In this document: piece by piece, positions 18,398-26,447 of the stretch
Numbering within the stretch: position 1 is the stretch's first letter
Layout of the letters: each line of letters begins with the position of its first letter
From: Bacillota bacterium
GTDB taxonomy: Bacteria; Bacillota; Clostridia; Acetivibrionales; JAEZXR01
Length of the DNA stretch: 64,000 nucleotides
Direction of reading: 5' to 3'
Assembly: GCA_023419605.1 (NCBI GenBank)
Contig: JAEZXR010000105.1
Location: 1 to 64,000 of the forward strand
Made by a program: the position numbers and the translations under genes
Notes under the pieces: model-generated
Seen by the model: the letters and a program-made list of their open reading frames with translations, nothing else
Told to the model about the DNA's origin: nothing
Databases searched by the model: none

Positions 18398-20428
18398 ATG
18401 GAAAACATAAGAATTCTATTGGATAAAATGAATGGTGCAAGACACCGCTTTAAAGGTAAGTACTTCATCCCGGAAGGGTGGAATTTCACAGGATATGGTG
18501 CATATACTCTTGATGAAGAAAGAAAAGGTGAGATCAATATAAATCCGTACGATTTCATGATGGATTGCATAGAGAAATATATCCTGCCTGAAAGTGAAAA
18601 AGAGGGGGAGTTCCTGACTCCTTTAGGCTGCAGGGAAGGGGACTCCGGTGTTGATCTAAGCAAAAGCACGATTTACAGCATGTTTCCGAGAATGTTTACC
18701 GCATGGGGACATTCGGAGAAAAGAGAAATCCATCCCGGAACATTTTTGAAGGCCATTTGCCGTTTACCGTATTTGAAGAGCCTGGGTGTAGATATTATCT
18801 ATCTTCTGCCGGTTTTTAAATACAGCGGCAAGTATAAAAAGGGCGAGATCGGCAGCCCCTATGCCATCAAAAATGTATATAAGCTGGATGAAAATCTCCA
18901 TGACCCTCTTTTGGGCCAATATACGGACTCTGTGCTGGAAATGGAGTTCAAGGCTTTTGTTGAGGCTTGTCATATGCTTGGAATCCATGTGATGGTAGAC
19001 TTCGTATTCAGGACGGTTTCCCGGGACAATGACCTTATGGTCGAACATCCCGATTGGTTTTACTGGATCGATGCGAGGCATAATGAGACCTTCGCAACAC
19101 CGGAGGTCGAGGGAATAAAGAGGCCCATGTCCTTAAACGATAAGTCTCTTTCAGCCCTTTACAAATCCAAGGGATTAAAGGAATACCTTGCAAAATTTAC
19201 AGGCTCTCCAAAGGAGTTGGACCCGGAAAAATGGGAAATGGCGGTGCATAAGCACAGGCAAACCGGGGAGAACATACTGGACTGTATCGAAACCGGATTC
19301 GGGATAACCACAGCTCCCGGCTTTTCCGATGTAATCAACGACCGGCAGCCTCCCTGGACCGACGTTACGTACCTTCGATTTTATTATGATGTTCATGAGA
19401 GGGCGAAGAAATATGTCAAGGATGACCAGCCGCCATATATAATGCAGGATGGAGTGTGCCTGAACCTTTACCACGGGGAATGCGAAAATAAGGAGCTAAG
19501 GGACTATATTTCGGGTGTAATCCCTTATTACCAGGAAAAATATGGTATTGACGGTGCGAGAATCGATATGGGGCACGCGCTCTCTCCTGAATTAAACAAG
19601 GAAATCGTCGCAAAGGCCAAGGCAAGCAACCGGAATTTTATTCTGTGGTCGGAGGAATTTCATCCCGAGAAATCTGAAGCGGCCAGAGAAGACGGATTCC
19701 ACTTCATCAGCGGGTTTATCTGGGCAATTTATAAGGAACTTGAAAAGCCCGGTTTTAATAAAAAACTTATAGCCGATACCCTGATGAGGTCTGCAATTCC
19801 TATCACTGCGGCCTTGGAAACACCGGATACGCCGAGAGCTGCCCTGGCCCACAGGGATAAAAGGAAGTTGGAGCAGCTGATGCTTTTAAACTGCTTTATC
19901 CCCAATGCCATTCCATTTATCAACAACGGAATGGAAGTAATGGAAATACAGCCCATGAACCTGGGCTTGGATAACACCGAGGAAGGAAGATTTGTTCTTG
20001 AAAAAGACGATCCGATGTATGGAAAGCTTGCCTTTTTCGATCACTACCGCATTCACTGGTTGAACAGTGAACGGGAGTGGATGCAAACGCTGCTTGCAAA
20101 AGCCTTTGGCATAAGGAAGCGCTTCTTGAACATTATATCGAGGAAATCAAATTATATTGAGCAGCCGGAACTTTTGGCAAACAGGAAATTAACCTTCCTC
20201 TGCTATTTTGACAGGGAGACGGCGAAAGGAGTATTCTTCCTGGCTAACAGGAATTTTAAAGCCAGAGCCAGGGTTAGCCTTGAAAATATCCTGCCGGCCC
20301 AGGTCCGGCAGGAGGTTGCGTCAATAAACCTTGTATACGCAGGGGGAGACATTTGTGATACCTCATGGAGTATAAAGGAAACCAGGTTTCTCCATCCGGG
20401 AGAAGTGATCATAGGGAGTATTTTATAA
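18398..20428 (+). CDS. GH13 alpha-amylase-family enzyme, maltosyltransferase-like
   Basis: A 676-residue intracellular GH13 protein without signal peptide. The catalytic barrel covers residues ~95-560. The nucleophile Asp is in GIDGARIDMGHA near residue 390, the acid/base Glu in FILWSEEFHP near 417, and the third Asp in ALETPDTPRAA near 474, where most amylases have NHD. Length and the region SIYSMFPR-type start to the barrel resemble Thermotoga maltosyltransferase and GlgE-like enzymes rather than secreted amylases. It probably remodels or transfers maltosyl units on imported maltodextrins before the phosphorylase acts. The ribosome site is aggtgagg. Confidence 0.75.
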   Translation: MENIRILLDKMNGARHRFKGKYFIPEGWNFTGYGAYTLDEERKGEININPYDFMMDCIEKYILPESEKEGEFLTPLGCREGDSGVDLSKSTIYSMFPRMFTAWGHSEKREIHPGTFLKAICRLPYLKSLGVDIIYLLPVFKYSGKYKKGEIGSPYAIKNVYKLDENLHDPLLGQYTDSVLEMEFKAFVEACHMLGIHVMVDFVFRTVSRDNDLMVEHPDWFYWIDARHNETFATPEVEGIKRPMSLNDKSLSALYKSKGLKEYLAKFTGSPKELDPEKWEMAVHKHRQTGENILDCIETGFGITTAPGFSDVINDRQPPWTDVTYLRFYYDVHERAKKYVKDDQPPYIMQDGVCLNLYHGECENKELRDYISGVIPYYQEKYGIDGARIDMGHALSPELNKEIVAKAKASNRNFILWSEEFHPEKSEAAREDGFHFISGFIWAIYKELEKPGFNKKLIADTLMRSAIPITAALETPDTPRAALAHRDKRKLEQLMLLNCFIPNAIPFINNGMEVMEIQPMNLGLDNTEEGRFVLEKDDPMYGKLAFFDHYRIHWLNSEREWMQTLLAKAFGIRKRFLNIISRKSNYIEQPELLANRKLTFLCYFDRETAKGVFFLANRNFKARARVSLENILPAQVRQEVASINLVYAGGDICDTSWSIKETRFLHPGEVIIGSIL

Positions 20429-20472
20429 GGCGCCGTAAAATAATTAGCTGGTCTTTTTTGTGGGCCCGACTC

Positions 20473-20570
20473 GGGCATCGAACTTTATACATTACTTTCT
20501 ACGTAGCATCCAAATGATCGGTACTTAGGTCAGTTGGATGCGGAGTAAATTCATATAAAGTTCGATGTCC
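20473..20570 (+). other. Structured intergenic element, copy 2 (candidate RNA)
   Basis: The outer stem is 20473-20489 with 20554-20570 (17 bp, one G-U). TTACT 20492-20496 pairs with AGTAA 20544-20548. The inner stem is GCATCCAA 20506-20513 with TTGGATGC 20534-20541, around a 20-nt loop sharing CGG-A-TT-GG positions with copy 1. GGAGTAAATTCA follows the inner stem, identical to copy 1. It lies in the gap between the GH13 and phosphorylase genes, 82 nt before the latter. Confidence 0.7.
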
Positions 20571-20651
20571 ATTGTTACAATGAAGGGTGTAGCAAAATTA
20601 TAGACTCTGTTTTATTTTACAAGTCCTATAATTTAAATGTGGAGGTCGTTT

Positions 20652-22265
20652 ATGGAAAATCAGAAGAATAAATTACCGAGGGTTGCATATTTTTGCATGG
20701 AATTCGGATTGCACGAGGAGTTCAGAATTTATTCCGGCGGGCTTGGGATTCTCGCCGGCGATATCTTGAAAGCGGCCAAAGATGGGGCCTACCCCATGGT
20801 AGGAGTGGGCATTCTCTGGAGACAGGGCTATACGAGGCAGTTGATCGGCGAGGACGGTAAGCCCTACGACAGTTTCCCCGAATACAGGTATGATTTTCTT
20901 GAAGACACAGGGGTTGTGGTTAAAGTCAAAATCCGTGGCAGACAGGTGGGAGCAAAGGTATGGTTATGTACCAGGTATAATAACGTGCCTCTGTACCTTT
21001 TGGATACAAACCTGCCCGGCAATCCGGACTCTCTGCTCACAGGACAGCTTTACGGCTGGTTTGCAGAGGAGCGGGTTGCCCAGGAGATGCTGCTTAGCAT
21101 CGGTGGAATCAAGGCCTTAAAGGAACTGGGAATAGAGCCTGACATCTACCATTTCAATGATAGCCATCCTGTGCTTGCAGGTGTCGAACTGATCCGGCAG
21201 AAGCTGGATGAGGAAGGGATGTCCTTTGAGGAAGCCTGGGAAAAGACCCGGGCACAAATTGTATTTACTACCCATACTCCGGTGGTTGCAGGGAATGAAA
21301 CCCACGACCATGAGCTGCTAAAATACATGGGTGCCACCAACGGCTTGACCTATAGCCAGATGCTGAGACTTGGCGGTGATCCCTTTAGTATGACGGTTGC
21401 CGGGTTGAGACTCTCGAAAAGGGCCAATGCCGTTGCCGAGCTGCACTGCAAAACAGCCAGGAATATGTGGAAGGATGTAACCGGTGCGGCAGAAATCATA
21501 CCCATAACCAACGGCGTTCATAATGGCACATGGCAGGATGGCAGAATGGTGAAGGCCTTTAATGATAAAGGGGACCTGCTGGTGCCCCACAGGCAGGCAA
21601 AGAGGGAAATGATAGAGGAAGTATACCAGCGGAACGGAGTGCAGCTGGATGAAAACGTTCTGACCCTCGGTTTTGCAAGAAGAGCCGCACCCTATAAACG
21701 CAGTGATCTTATCTTCCGGAAAAGAGAGATTATTGAACCGTTGTTCAAGGCTGGAAGGCTGCAAATCATATTTTCCGGAAAGGCCCATCCCAATGACCTT
21801 ACGGGAAAAGAGATCGTTGCGAACCTGTATGAAATGGCAAAGCTGTATCCCCAGAATGTGGTTTTTGTCCAGGATTACGACATGAAGATCGGAAGGCTCC
21901 TTACAAGAGGCTGTGACGTATGGCTTAATAATCCCGTCAGACCCATGGAAGCCAGCGGTACCTCCGGTATGAAAGCAGCCATGAATGGTGTTTTAAACCT
22001 CAGTGTCCTTGACGGATGGTGGCCGGAGGGTTGTGAGCACGGAGTAAACGGCTGGCAAATCGGAGACGGTTATGAAGGCGAGGACTGTGATACGGTGGAT
22101 GTAGAATCCCTGTATAAAGTATTGCTGGAAGAGGTGGTACCGACATTCTATGAGAATAAGGCAAAATGGATGGAAATGATGCGGAAAAGCATTGAAATGT
22201 CACAGTGGAAGTTCTCGGCAGCAAGAATGGTGGAGGATTATTACAGGTTGATGTATACCTTTTAA
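20652..22265 (+). CDS. glgP: Alpha-glucan phosphorylase (short GT35 type)
   Basis: A 537-residue GT35 phosphorylase of the short form common in Clostridia and Archaea. It has YFCMEFGLHEEFRIYSGGLGILAGD at the N-terminus, HFNDSHPVLAG, FTTHTPVVAGNE, and the PLP-lysine motif GTSGMKAAMNGV near residue 440. It releases glucose-1-phosphate from maltodextrins. ATG 20652 is chosen over 20637 because the codons between them contain the ribosome site ggagg. It completes an import-to-phosphorolysis pathway with malEFG and the GH13 enzyme. Confidence 0.88.
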   Translation: MENQKNKLPRVAYFCMEFGLHEEFRIYSGGLGILAGDILKAAKDGAYPMVGVGILWRQGYTRQLIGEDGKPYDSFPEYRYDFLEDTGVVVKVKIRGRQVGAKVWLCTRYNNVPLYLLDTNLPGNPDSLLTGQLYGWFAEERVAQEMLLSIGGIKALKELGIEPDIYHFNDSHPVLAGVELIRQKLDEEGMSFEEAWEKTRAQIVFTTHTPVVAGNETHDHELLKYMGATNGLTYSQMLRLGGDPFSMTVAGLRLSKRANAVAELHCKTARNMWKDVTGAAEIIPITNGVHNGTWQDGRMVKAFNDKGDLLVPHRQAKREMIEEVYQRNGVQLDENVLTLGFARRAAPYKRSDLIFRKREIIEPLFKAGRLQIIFSGKAHPNDLTGKEIVANLYEMAKLYPQNVVFVQDYDMKIGRLLTRGCDVWLNNPVRPMEASGTSGMKAAMNGVLNLSVLDGWWPEGCEHGVNGWQIGDGYEGEDCDTVDVESLYKVLLEEVVPTFYENKAKWMEMMRKSIEMSQWKFSAARMVEDYYRLMYTF

Positions 22266-22294
22266 TTTAACCCTTTGGGGGGACAATTATAAAC

Positions 22295-22350
22295 AGCACA
22301 GGAGAGGATTCCAACCAATACGGAATCCTCTCCTGTGCTGCTGTTCTTTT
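22295..22350. terminator. Bidirectional terminator between glgP and vanS-like gene
   Basis: A perfect 18-bp stem 22295-22312 with 22322-22339 and a 9-nt loop, followed by gctgttctttt. It separates two convergent transcription units. Confidence 0.85.
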
Positions 22351-22395
22351 ACAGGAGCCTACAGGAGGGAAAGTGATCGCCGTCTTCAAAGCGTA

Positions 22396-23472
22396 TTAGC
22401 TTCTGCCGGGAAGAAAAATCGTAAATTCCGTAAATTGCTCATTGCTAGAAGCCGTGATGGTTCCCTTGTGAAGCTCGATGATTTGTTTGGCAATGGCAAG
22501 GCCCAGTCCTGCGCCCCCGGACTCAGTGGAACGCGAGGAGTCCAGCCTGTAAAATTTCTCAAAAATCTTGTCCAGCTTGTGCGGCGGTATTTGTACCCCT
22601 TGATTTCTGAAACGCAGGCGGACGCCCTGTTCATTCTGGTCAATGAAAACGTCAATGCTGCTGTTTTCATCGCTATAGTTAATGGCATTGCGAAGAATGT
22701 TGTCGAATACCCTTGCCAGCTTGTCGGCATCGCCTTCAATCAAGATATTCGGGTTCGCATGAACATTGCAGGATAGGTTCTTCGGTGACATTAGCGGGTA
22801 AAATTCATCTGCGAGCTGGTGCATCATATGGGAAAGATGGATCCGACTTTTTTCCAGGACAATGCTTTGCAAATTAAACCGGGTGATGTCAAAAAATTCG
22901 TTGATCAATACTTCCAGCCGTTCTGCCTTGTTCAGTGAGATGGAAAGATATTTTTGACGGAGCTCAGCCGGCATATCCTGTGCCTCATTGAGCAGGCTCA
23001 GATAGCCGATGACAGAAGTCAAGGGCGTCTTAAGGTCGTGAGCAAGATAGACGACCAGATCATTTTTCCGCTGCTCGGCCTCTTTTGCAAGCTGTTCATT
23101 TCGTACCATCTCATATTTGATGGTATTGAGTTTGTTTTCCACTCCCTTAAAATCAGCAGGCAGCTCTACAAGTTTTTGGTCCTTTTCAAAAACCTTATCA
23201 ATGGAATCAACAATCATTGTGATGGGACGAAGAATCCCACCCAGGGCCAAATAGATTGCAGCGAGGAGGGTCATGCACAGCGTGGCAATCAAGAATAGTT
23301 TCTTGTACTGAGCGAGGAGATGGTACAAGGACCTGCTGAAACCACTCACTATCTCCGCCACTATCTCCCCAAATCCTGCTTCAACGAAAAGAAGGAATAA
23401 AAGCCATACAAAGCCCCCAGCCGTGATGCTCAGAATTATTTTCAAAAACAGTTTCCACTTGTATTTTATCAA
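22396..23472 (-). CDS. vanS: VanS-type sensor histidine kinase
   Basis: A membrane histidine kinase with two membrane segments and a short outside loop at the N-terminus, then a HAMP-like linker. The H-box YLAHDLKTPLTSVIGYLSLLNE and the G-box GGAGLGLAIAK closely match VanS of A/C/G-type clusters. It would sense glycopeptide or wall stress and phosphorylate the VanR-like protein. Start choice: the open frame reaches ATG 23544, but this overlaps vanR by 68 nt. TTG 23472, 4 nt after the vanR stop and behind gaaggg, gives the family's usual short N-terminus (358 residues). Divergent from vanG. Confidence 0.85.
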   Translation of the reverse strand: MIKYKWKLFLKIILSITAGGFVWLLFLLFVEAGFGEIVAEIVSGFSRSLYHLLAQYKKLFLIATLCMTLLAAIYLALGGILRPITMIVDSIDKVFEKDQKLVELPADFKGVENKLNTIKYEMVRNEQLAKEAEQRKNDLVVYLAHDLKTPLTSVIGYLSLLNEAQDMPAELRQKYLSISLNKAERLEVLINEFFDITRFNLQSIVLEKSRIHLSHMMHQLADEFYPLMSPKNLSCNVHANPNILIEGDADKLARVFDNILRNAINYSDENSSIDVFIDQNEQGVRLRFRNQGVQIPPHKLDKIFEKFYRLDSSRSTESGGAGLGLAIAKQIIELHKGTITASSNEQFTEFTIFLPGRS

Positions 23473-23476
23473 TTCA

Positions 23477-24169
23477 TTACCCTTCAATTTTATACCCCAC
23501 TCCCCATACCGTTTTAATGAATTTTGGATTGCGTGTCGGTTCATTCAGCTTTTCTCGCAACCGTCGAATATGCACCATAACCGTATTATTTGAATCCAGG
23601 TATTTCTCACCCCAAACCTTTTCAAACAATTCCTCGGAAGATATGACCCTGCCCCTGTTTTCACACAGCAGCCATAGAATAGAAAATTCAATGGGCCTAA
23701 GGGACAGTTCTTTTCCATATAAGGTGCATTCATGGGTGTCTTTATTGATAACAAGTCCTGCAAAGTCAATAATGCTTTTTTCCTGGGTGCTATTTTCGTT
23801 ATAGCGTGTATAACGCCGAAGCTGGGCCTTCACCCTTGCCACGATTTCCAGCGGATTAAAAGGCTTTGTGATATAATCGTCGGCTCCGATGGTCAATCCT
23901 CTTATTTTGTCCATATCCTCAATCTTTGCTGTAAGCATGATAACGGGAAACGTATAGTGTTCCCGGATTTTTCTGCACAGCTCAAATCCATCGACTTCAG
24001 GGAGCATAACATCCAATATGGCAAGATCGAGCTTTACACTATTTATACATTCTAAAGCTTCGATGGAATTATAGAATTTATGAACTGTATAATTTTCATT
24101 GATCAGATAAACTTCAATTAAATCTGCGATTTCCTTTTCATCATCGACGACCAAAATATGGGTTTCCAT
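23477..24169 (-). CDS. vanR: VanR-type OmpR-family response regulator
   Basis: A 230-residue regulator. The receiver domain has DDEKE at the acidic pocket, phospho-acceptor Asp in DLAILDVMLPEVDG near residue 53 and a KPF switch lysine. The C-terminal winged helix ends TVWGVGYKIEG. Its closest recalled relatives are VanR proteins of vancomycin-resistance clusters. It is transcribed with vanS and divergently from vanG-vanXY-vanT, which it probably activates. Confidence 0.85.
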   Translation of the reverse strand: METHILVVDDEKEIADLIEVYLINENYTVHKFYNSIEALECINSVKLDLAILDVMLPEVDGFELCRKIREHYTFPVIMLTAKIEDMDKIRGLTIGADDYITKPFNPLEIVARVKAQLRRYTRYNENSTQEKSIIDFAGLVINKDTHECTLYGKELSLRPIEFSILWLLCENRGRVISSEELFEKVWGEKYLDSNNTVMVHIRRLREKLNEPTRNPKFIKTVWGVGYKIEG

Positions 24170-24549
24170 CCGATACCTCCCGTTTTATTCCGAATCACTT
24201 TCTTTTTCTCACCCAGTCTTAGCACTACTGCGTTACTTTATATTTATCCTTTAAAAAGGACAACCCCAAATCGTTCTTCTTCTTTCTATAAGGTGTAATT
24301 TAATGTTTTAACATAAGTAGTATTAGTTTGCCGGTATTATCCGATTTTAACAGGGCTAATTGCCGGCAGAGATGTGAGTTATGCCTGTTTTTAGCATGTC
24401 CCTTATCATTATATCAATTTTAAAGCGGTTTTGTTGCGAAATCACGGGATGTAAGAAAAAGTTAAGATTTATTTAAGGTTAAAGACAAGAAAAGACTAAA
24501 CAAAATCGTTTACAATGAAACCAAACAAAGGACAAAGGAGTAGAGACAA
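24170..24549. promoter_or_regulatory. vanR/vanG divergent control region with direct repeat
   Basis: A 380-nt gap. GTTAAG-ATTTA-TTTAAG at 24461-24477 is an 11-bp-period direct repeat of the kind bound by OmpR-family regulators. A -10-like TACAAT lies at 24511-24516 without a recognisable -35, fitting an activated promoter for vanG. On the minus strand a TATAAT near 24410 could drive vanRS. GCCGG and CCGGC arms 33 nt apart near 24335-24370 form a weak hairpin. Confidence 0.5.
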
Positions 24550-25614
24550 ATGGAAAAGAAGAATATAGCCATTATCTTTGGCGGTAGGTCTAATGAATAT
24601 GAAGTTTCTCTGCAATCGGCAGCGGCAGTTATAGAAAATATAGATAGGAACAGCTATACTCCCGTGCTTGTCGGGATAACAAAGGAAGGGACATGGCTGG
24701 AATTCCAGGGTGACTGTGAGTTGATCCGCCGTGATACCTGGCACAGTCACGAGAGCTGTGTTTCAGCTTTTCTATCACCGAGCAGAGGAAAAAGCCGCCT
24801 GGTGAGAATAAACGAGGGGAAATACAGCAGCATTCCTATCGATGTAGTTTTCCCTGTGCTCCACGGGAAAAACGGGGAAGACGGAACCATACAGGGGCTT
24901 TTGGAGCTGGCAGAAATCCCTTTTGTAGGTTGTGACACCCTTTCCTCGGCGATTTGCATGGACAAAGCGGTGGCCCATAGCCTTATTGAAACGGCAGGGA
25001 TTAAAGTTCCCCGTTCTGTTGTTCTTTATAAAGGAGAAGCGAATGCAAAAACGATTGTGGCATCTGCGGAACTGCAATTTCCTCTTTATGTAAAGCCTGC
25101 AAAATCAGGCTCATCCATCGGTATTACAAAGGTCTTTGACTTGCATGGAGTAGACGCAGCAGTAGACAGCGCTTTGTTACAGGACAGTAAAGTCATTATA
25201 GAGGAAGCTGTTGAAGGCTTTGAAGTAGGGTGCGCCATTTTGGGCAATGAGCAACCCATTGTAGGCGAAGTGGATGAAATAGAGCTGACAGGAGATTTTT
25301 TTGATTTTAATGAGAAATATACGCTGGCGACCTCCAGAATTCACATGCCTGCACGGATTGACAAGGCCACCTCCGACCGGATTAAGGAAACAGCACTGCA
25401 CATATACAGGGTTCTTTGCTGTAAAGGCATGGCGAGGGTGGATATGTTTCTGACACCGCAAAAGGAAATTGTTTTTAACGAGGTCAATACCATTCCCGGC
25501 TTCACGGATAAGAGCCGTTATCCCAAAATGCTGTCGGCAGTGGGATTGTCATACAGTGAAATTATCGACTGGCTGATCAAGCTGGCACTTGCGGAGGAGA
25601 AGAGCGTAGAATGA
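24550..25614 (+). CDS. vanG: D-alanine--D-serine ligase, VanG type
   Basis: A 354-residue ATP-grasp ligase. It has the EYEVSLQSA N-terminal serine loop, FPVLHGKNGEDGTIQG, the KPAKSGSSIGITKV ATP-binding loop and FNEVNTIPGFTDKSRYPKM. Overall wording is closest to VanG among the Van ligases I can recall. The EKYTL omega-loop region near residue 255 is of the D-Ser type rather than the D-Lac (VanA/B) type. It makes D-Ala-D-Ser to replace D-Ala-D-Ala in wall precursors. It overlaps vanXY by 4 nt. The ribosome site is aaaggag. Confidence 0.88.
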   Translation: MEKKNIAIIFGGRSNEYEVSLQSAAAVIENIDRNSYTPVLVGITKEGTWLEFQGDCELIRRDTWHSHESCVSAFLSPSRGKSRLVRINEGKYSSIPIDVVFPVLHGKNGEDGTIQGLLELAEIPFVGCDTLSSAICMDKAVAHSLIETAGIKVPRSVVLYKGEANAKTIVASAELQFPLYVKPAKSGSSIGITKVFDLHGVDAAVDSALLQDSKVIIEEAVEGFEVGCAILGNEQPIVGEVDEIELTGDFFDFNEKYTLATSRIHMPARIDKATSDRIKETALHIYRVLCCKGMARVDMFLTPQKEIVFNEVNTIPGFTDKSRYPKMLSAVGLSYSEIIDWLIKLALAEEKSVE

Positions 25615-26447
25615 ATACAGTACTAAGGACAAAAGGAAAAATTCCTCTTAACAACCGATATATTGAAGTGGAGAAAAACAGTGAAACCCTTCACTCCGGG
25701 CACCTGATACTTGTCAACAGGGAGAATCCCTTCATCCCCCAGGACATAAGGAGTTCTGTCGTTTCTGCGTCCGATTTCCATTTCTATGACAATGAGAAAA
25801 TCTATCTGGAAGAAAGCTGCAGCCGGAATCTATCTGCTCTCATCCGTGCTTGCGGTGCAGAAGGAAAGTTGATTGCCGTAAGCGGACTTCGGAGCGAAGC
25901 AGAGCAAAGAGCGATTTATCATCATTCCTTACAGGAAAACGGCAGAGAATTTACACAAAAGTATGTGGCACGTCCCATGGAAAGCGAGCACCAAACAGGA
26001 CTTGCCGTTGATCTGAGTGAAGATACGGATTGTGTGGATTTTATCCGTCCGTCGTTTCCCGACAAGGGGGCTTGCAAAGCTTTTAAAAGCGCAGCAGCAT
26101 CCTATGGATTTATTCCGCGATATCAAAAGGAAAAGGAAGCGCTGACCGGAATTTCGGAAGAACCCTGGCATTTTCGGTATGTAGGCGTTCCCCATGCCCG
26201 TCTCATGAACCGGTACGGTTTTTGCCTGGAAGAGTACATTGAATTTATCCGCCGCTTTCCCTTTGATGGAACCCATCTGTTTGTGAAGGAAAGCGTTGAA
26301 ACGATAGAAATTTATTTTGTTCCGGCCACAAGGAACGTAACCATGATTCCTTTACCGGCAGGGAAAAGATCGCGCATTTCGGGCAATAATCGTGACGGAT
26401 TTATTGTGACAGTGTTCCATGGAAGAGGGGAAGGGGAAAATGGATAA
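25611..26447 (+). CDS. vanXY: VanXY-type D,D-dipeptidase/D,D-carboxypeptidase
   Basis: A 278-residue M15-family zinc peptidase. The zinc ligands are in SEHQTGLAVDLS (His and Asp, near residues 126-133) and EPWHFRYVG (catalytic Glu and His, near 181-184). VanXY removes D-Ala-D-Ala and the terminal D-Ala so that only D-Ala-D-Ser precursors remain. It has no signal peptide, as expected for the cytosolic VanXY. It overlaps both neighbours, showing tight coupling. Confidence 0.87.
   Translation: MNTVLRTKGKIPLNNRYIEVEKNSETLHSGHLILVNRENPFIPQDIRSSVVSASDFHFYDNEKIYLEESCSRNLSALIRACGAEGKLIAVSGLRSEAEQRAIYHHSLQENGREFTQKYVARPMESEHQTGLAVDLSEDTDCVDFIRPSFPDKGACKAFKSAAASYGFIPRYQKEKEALTGISEEPWHFRYVGVPHARLMNRYGFCLEEYIEFIRRFPFDGTHLFVKESVETIEIYFVPATRNVTMIPLPAGKRSRISGNNRDGFIVTVFHGRGEGENG

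Noticed and set aside
22299..22340. Possible attachment site (18-bp inverted repeat)
   Set aside because: The perfect stem-loop with a T-rich tail between convergent genes is explained by a bidirectional terminator.
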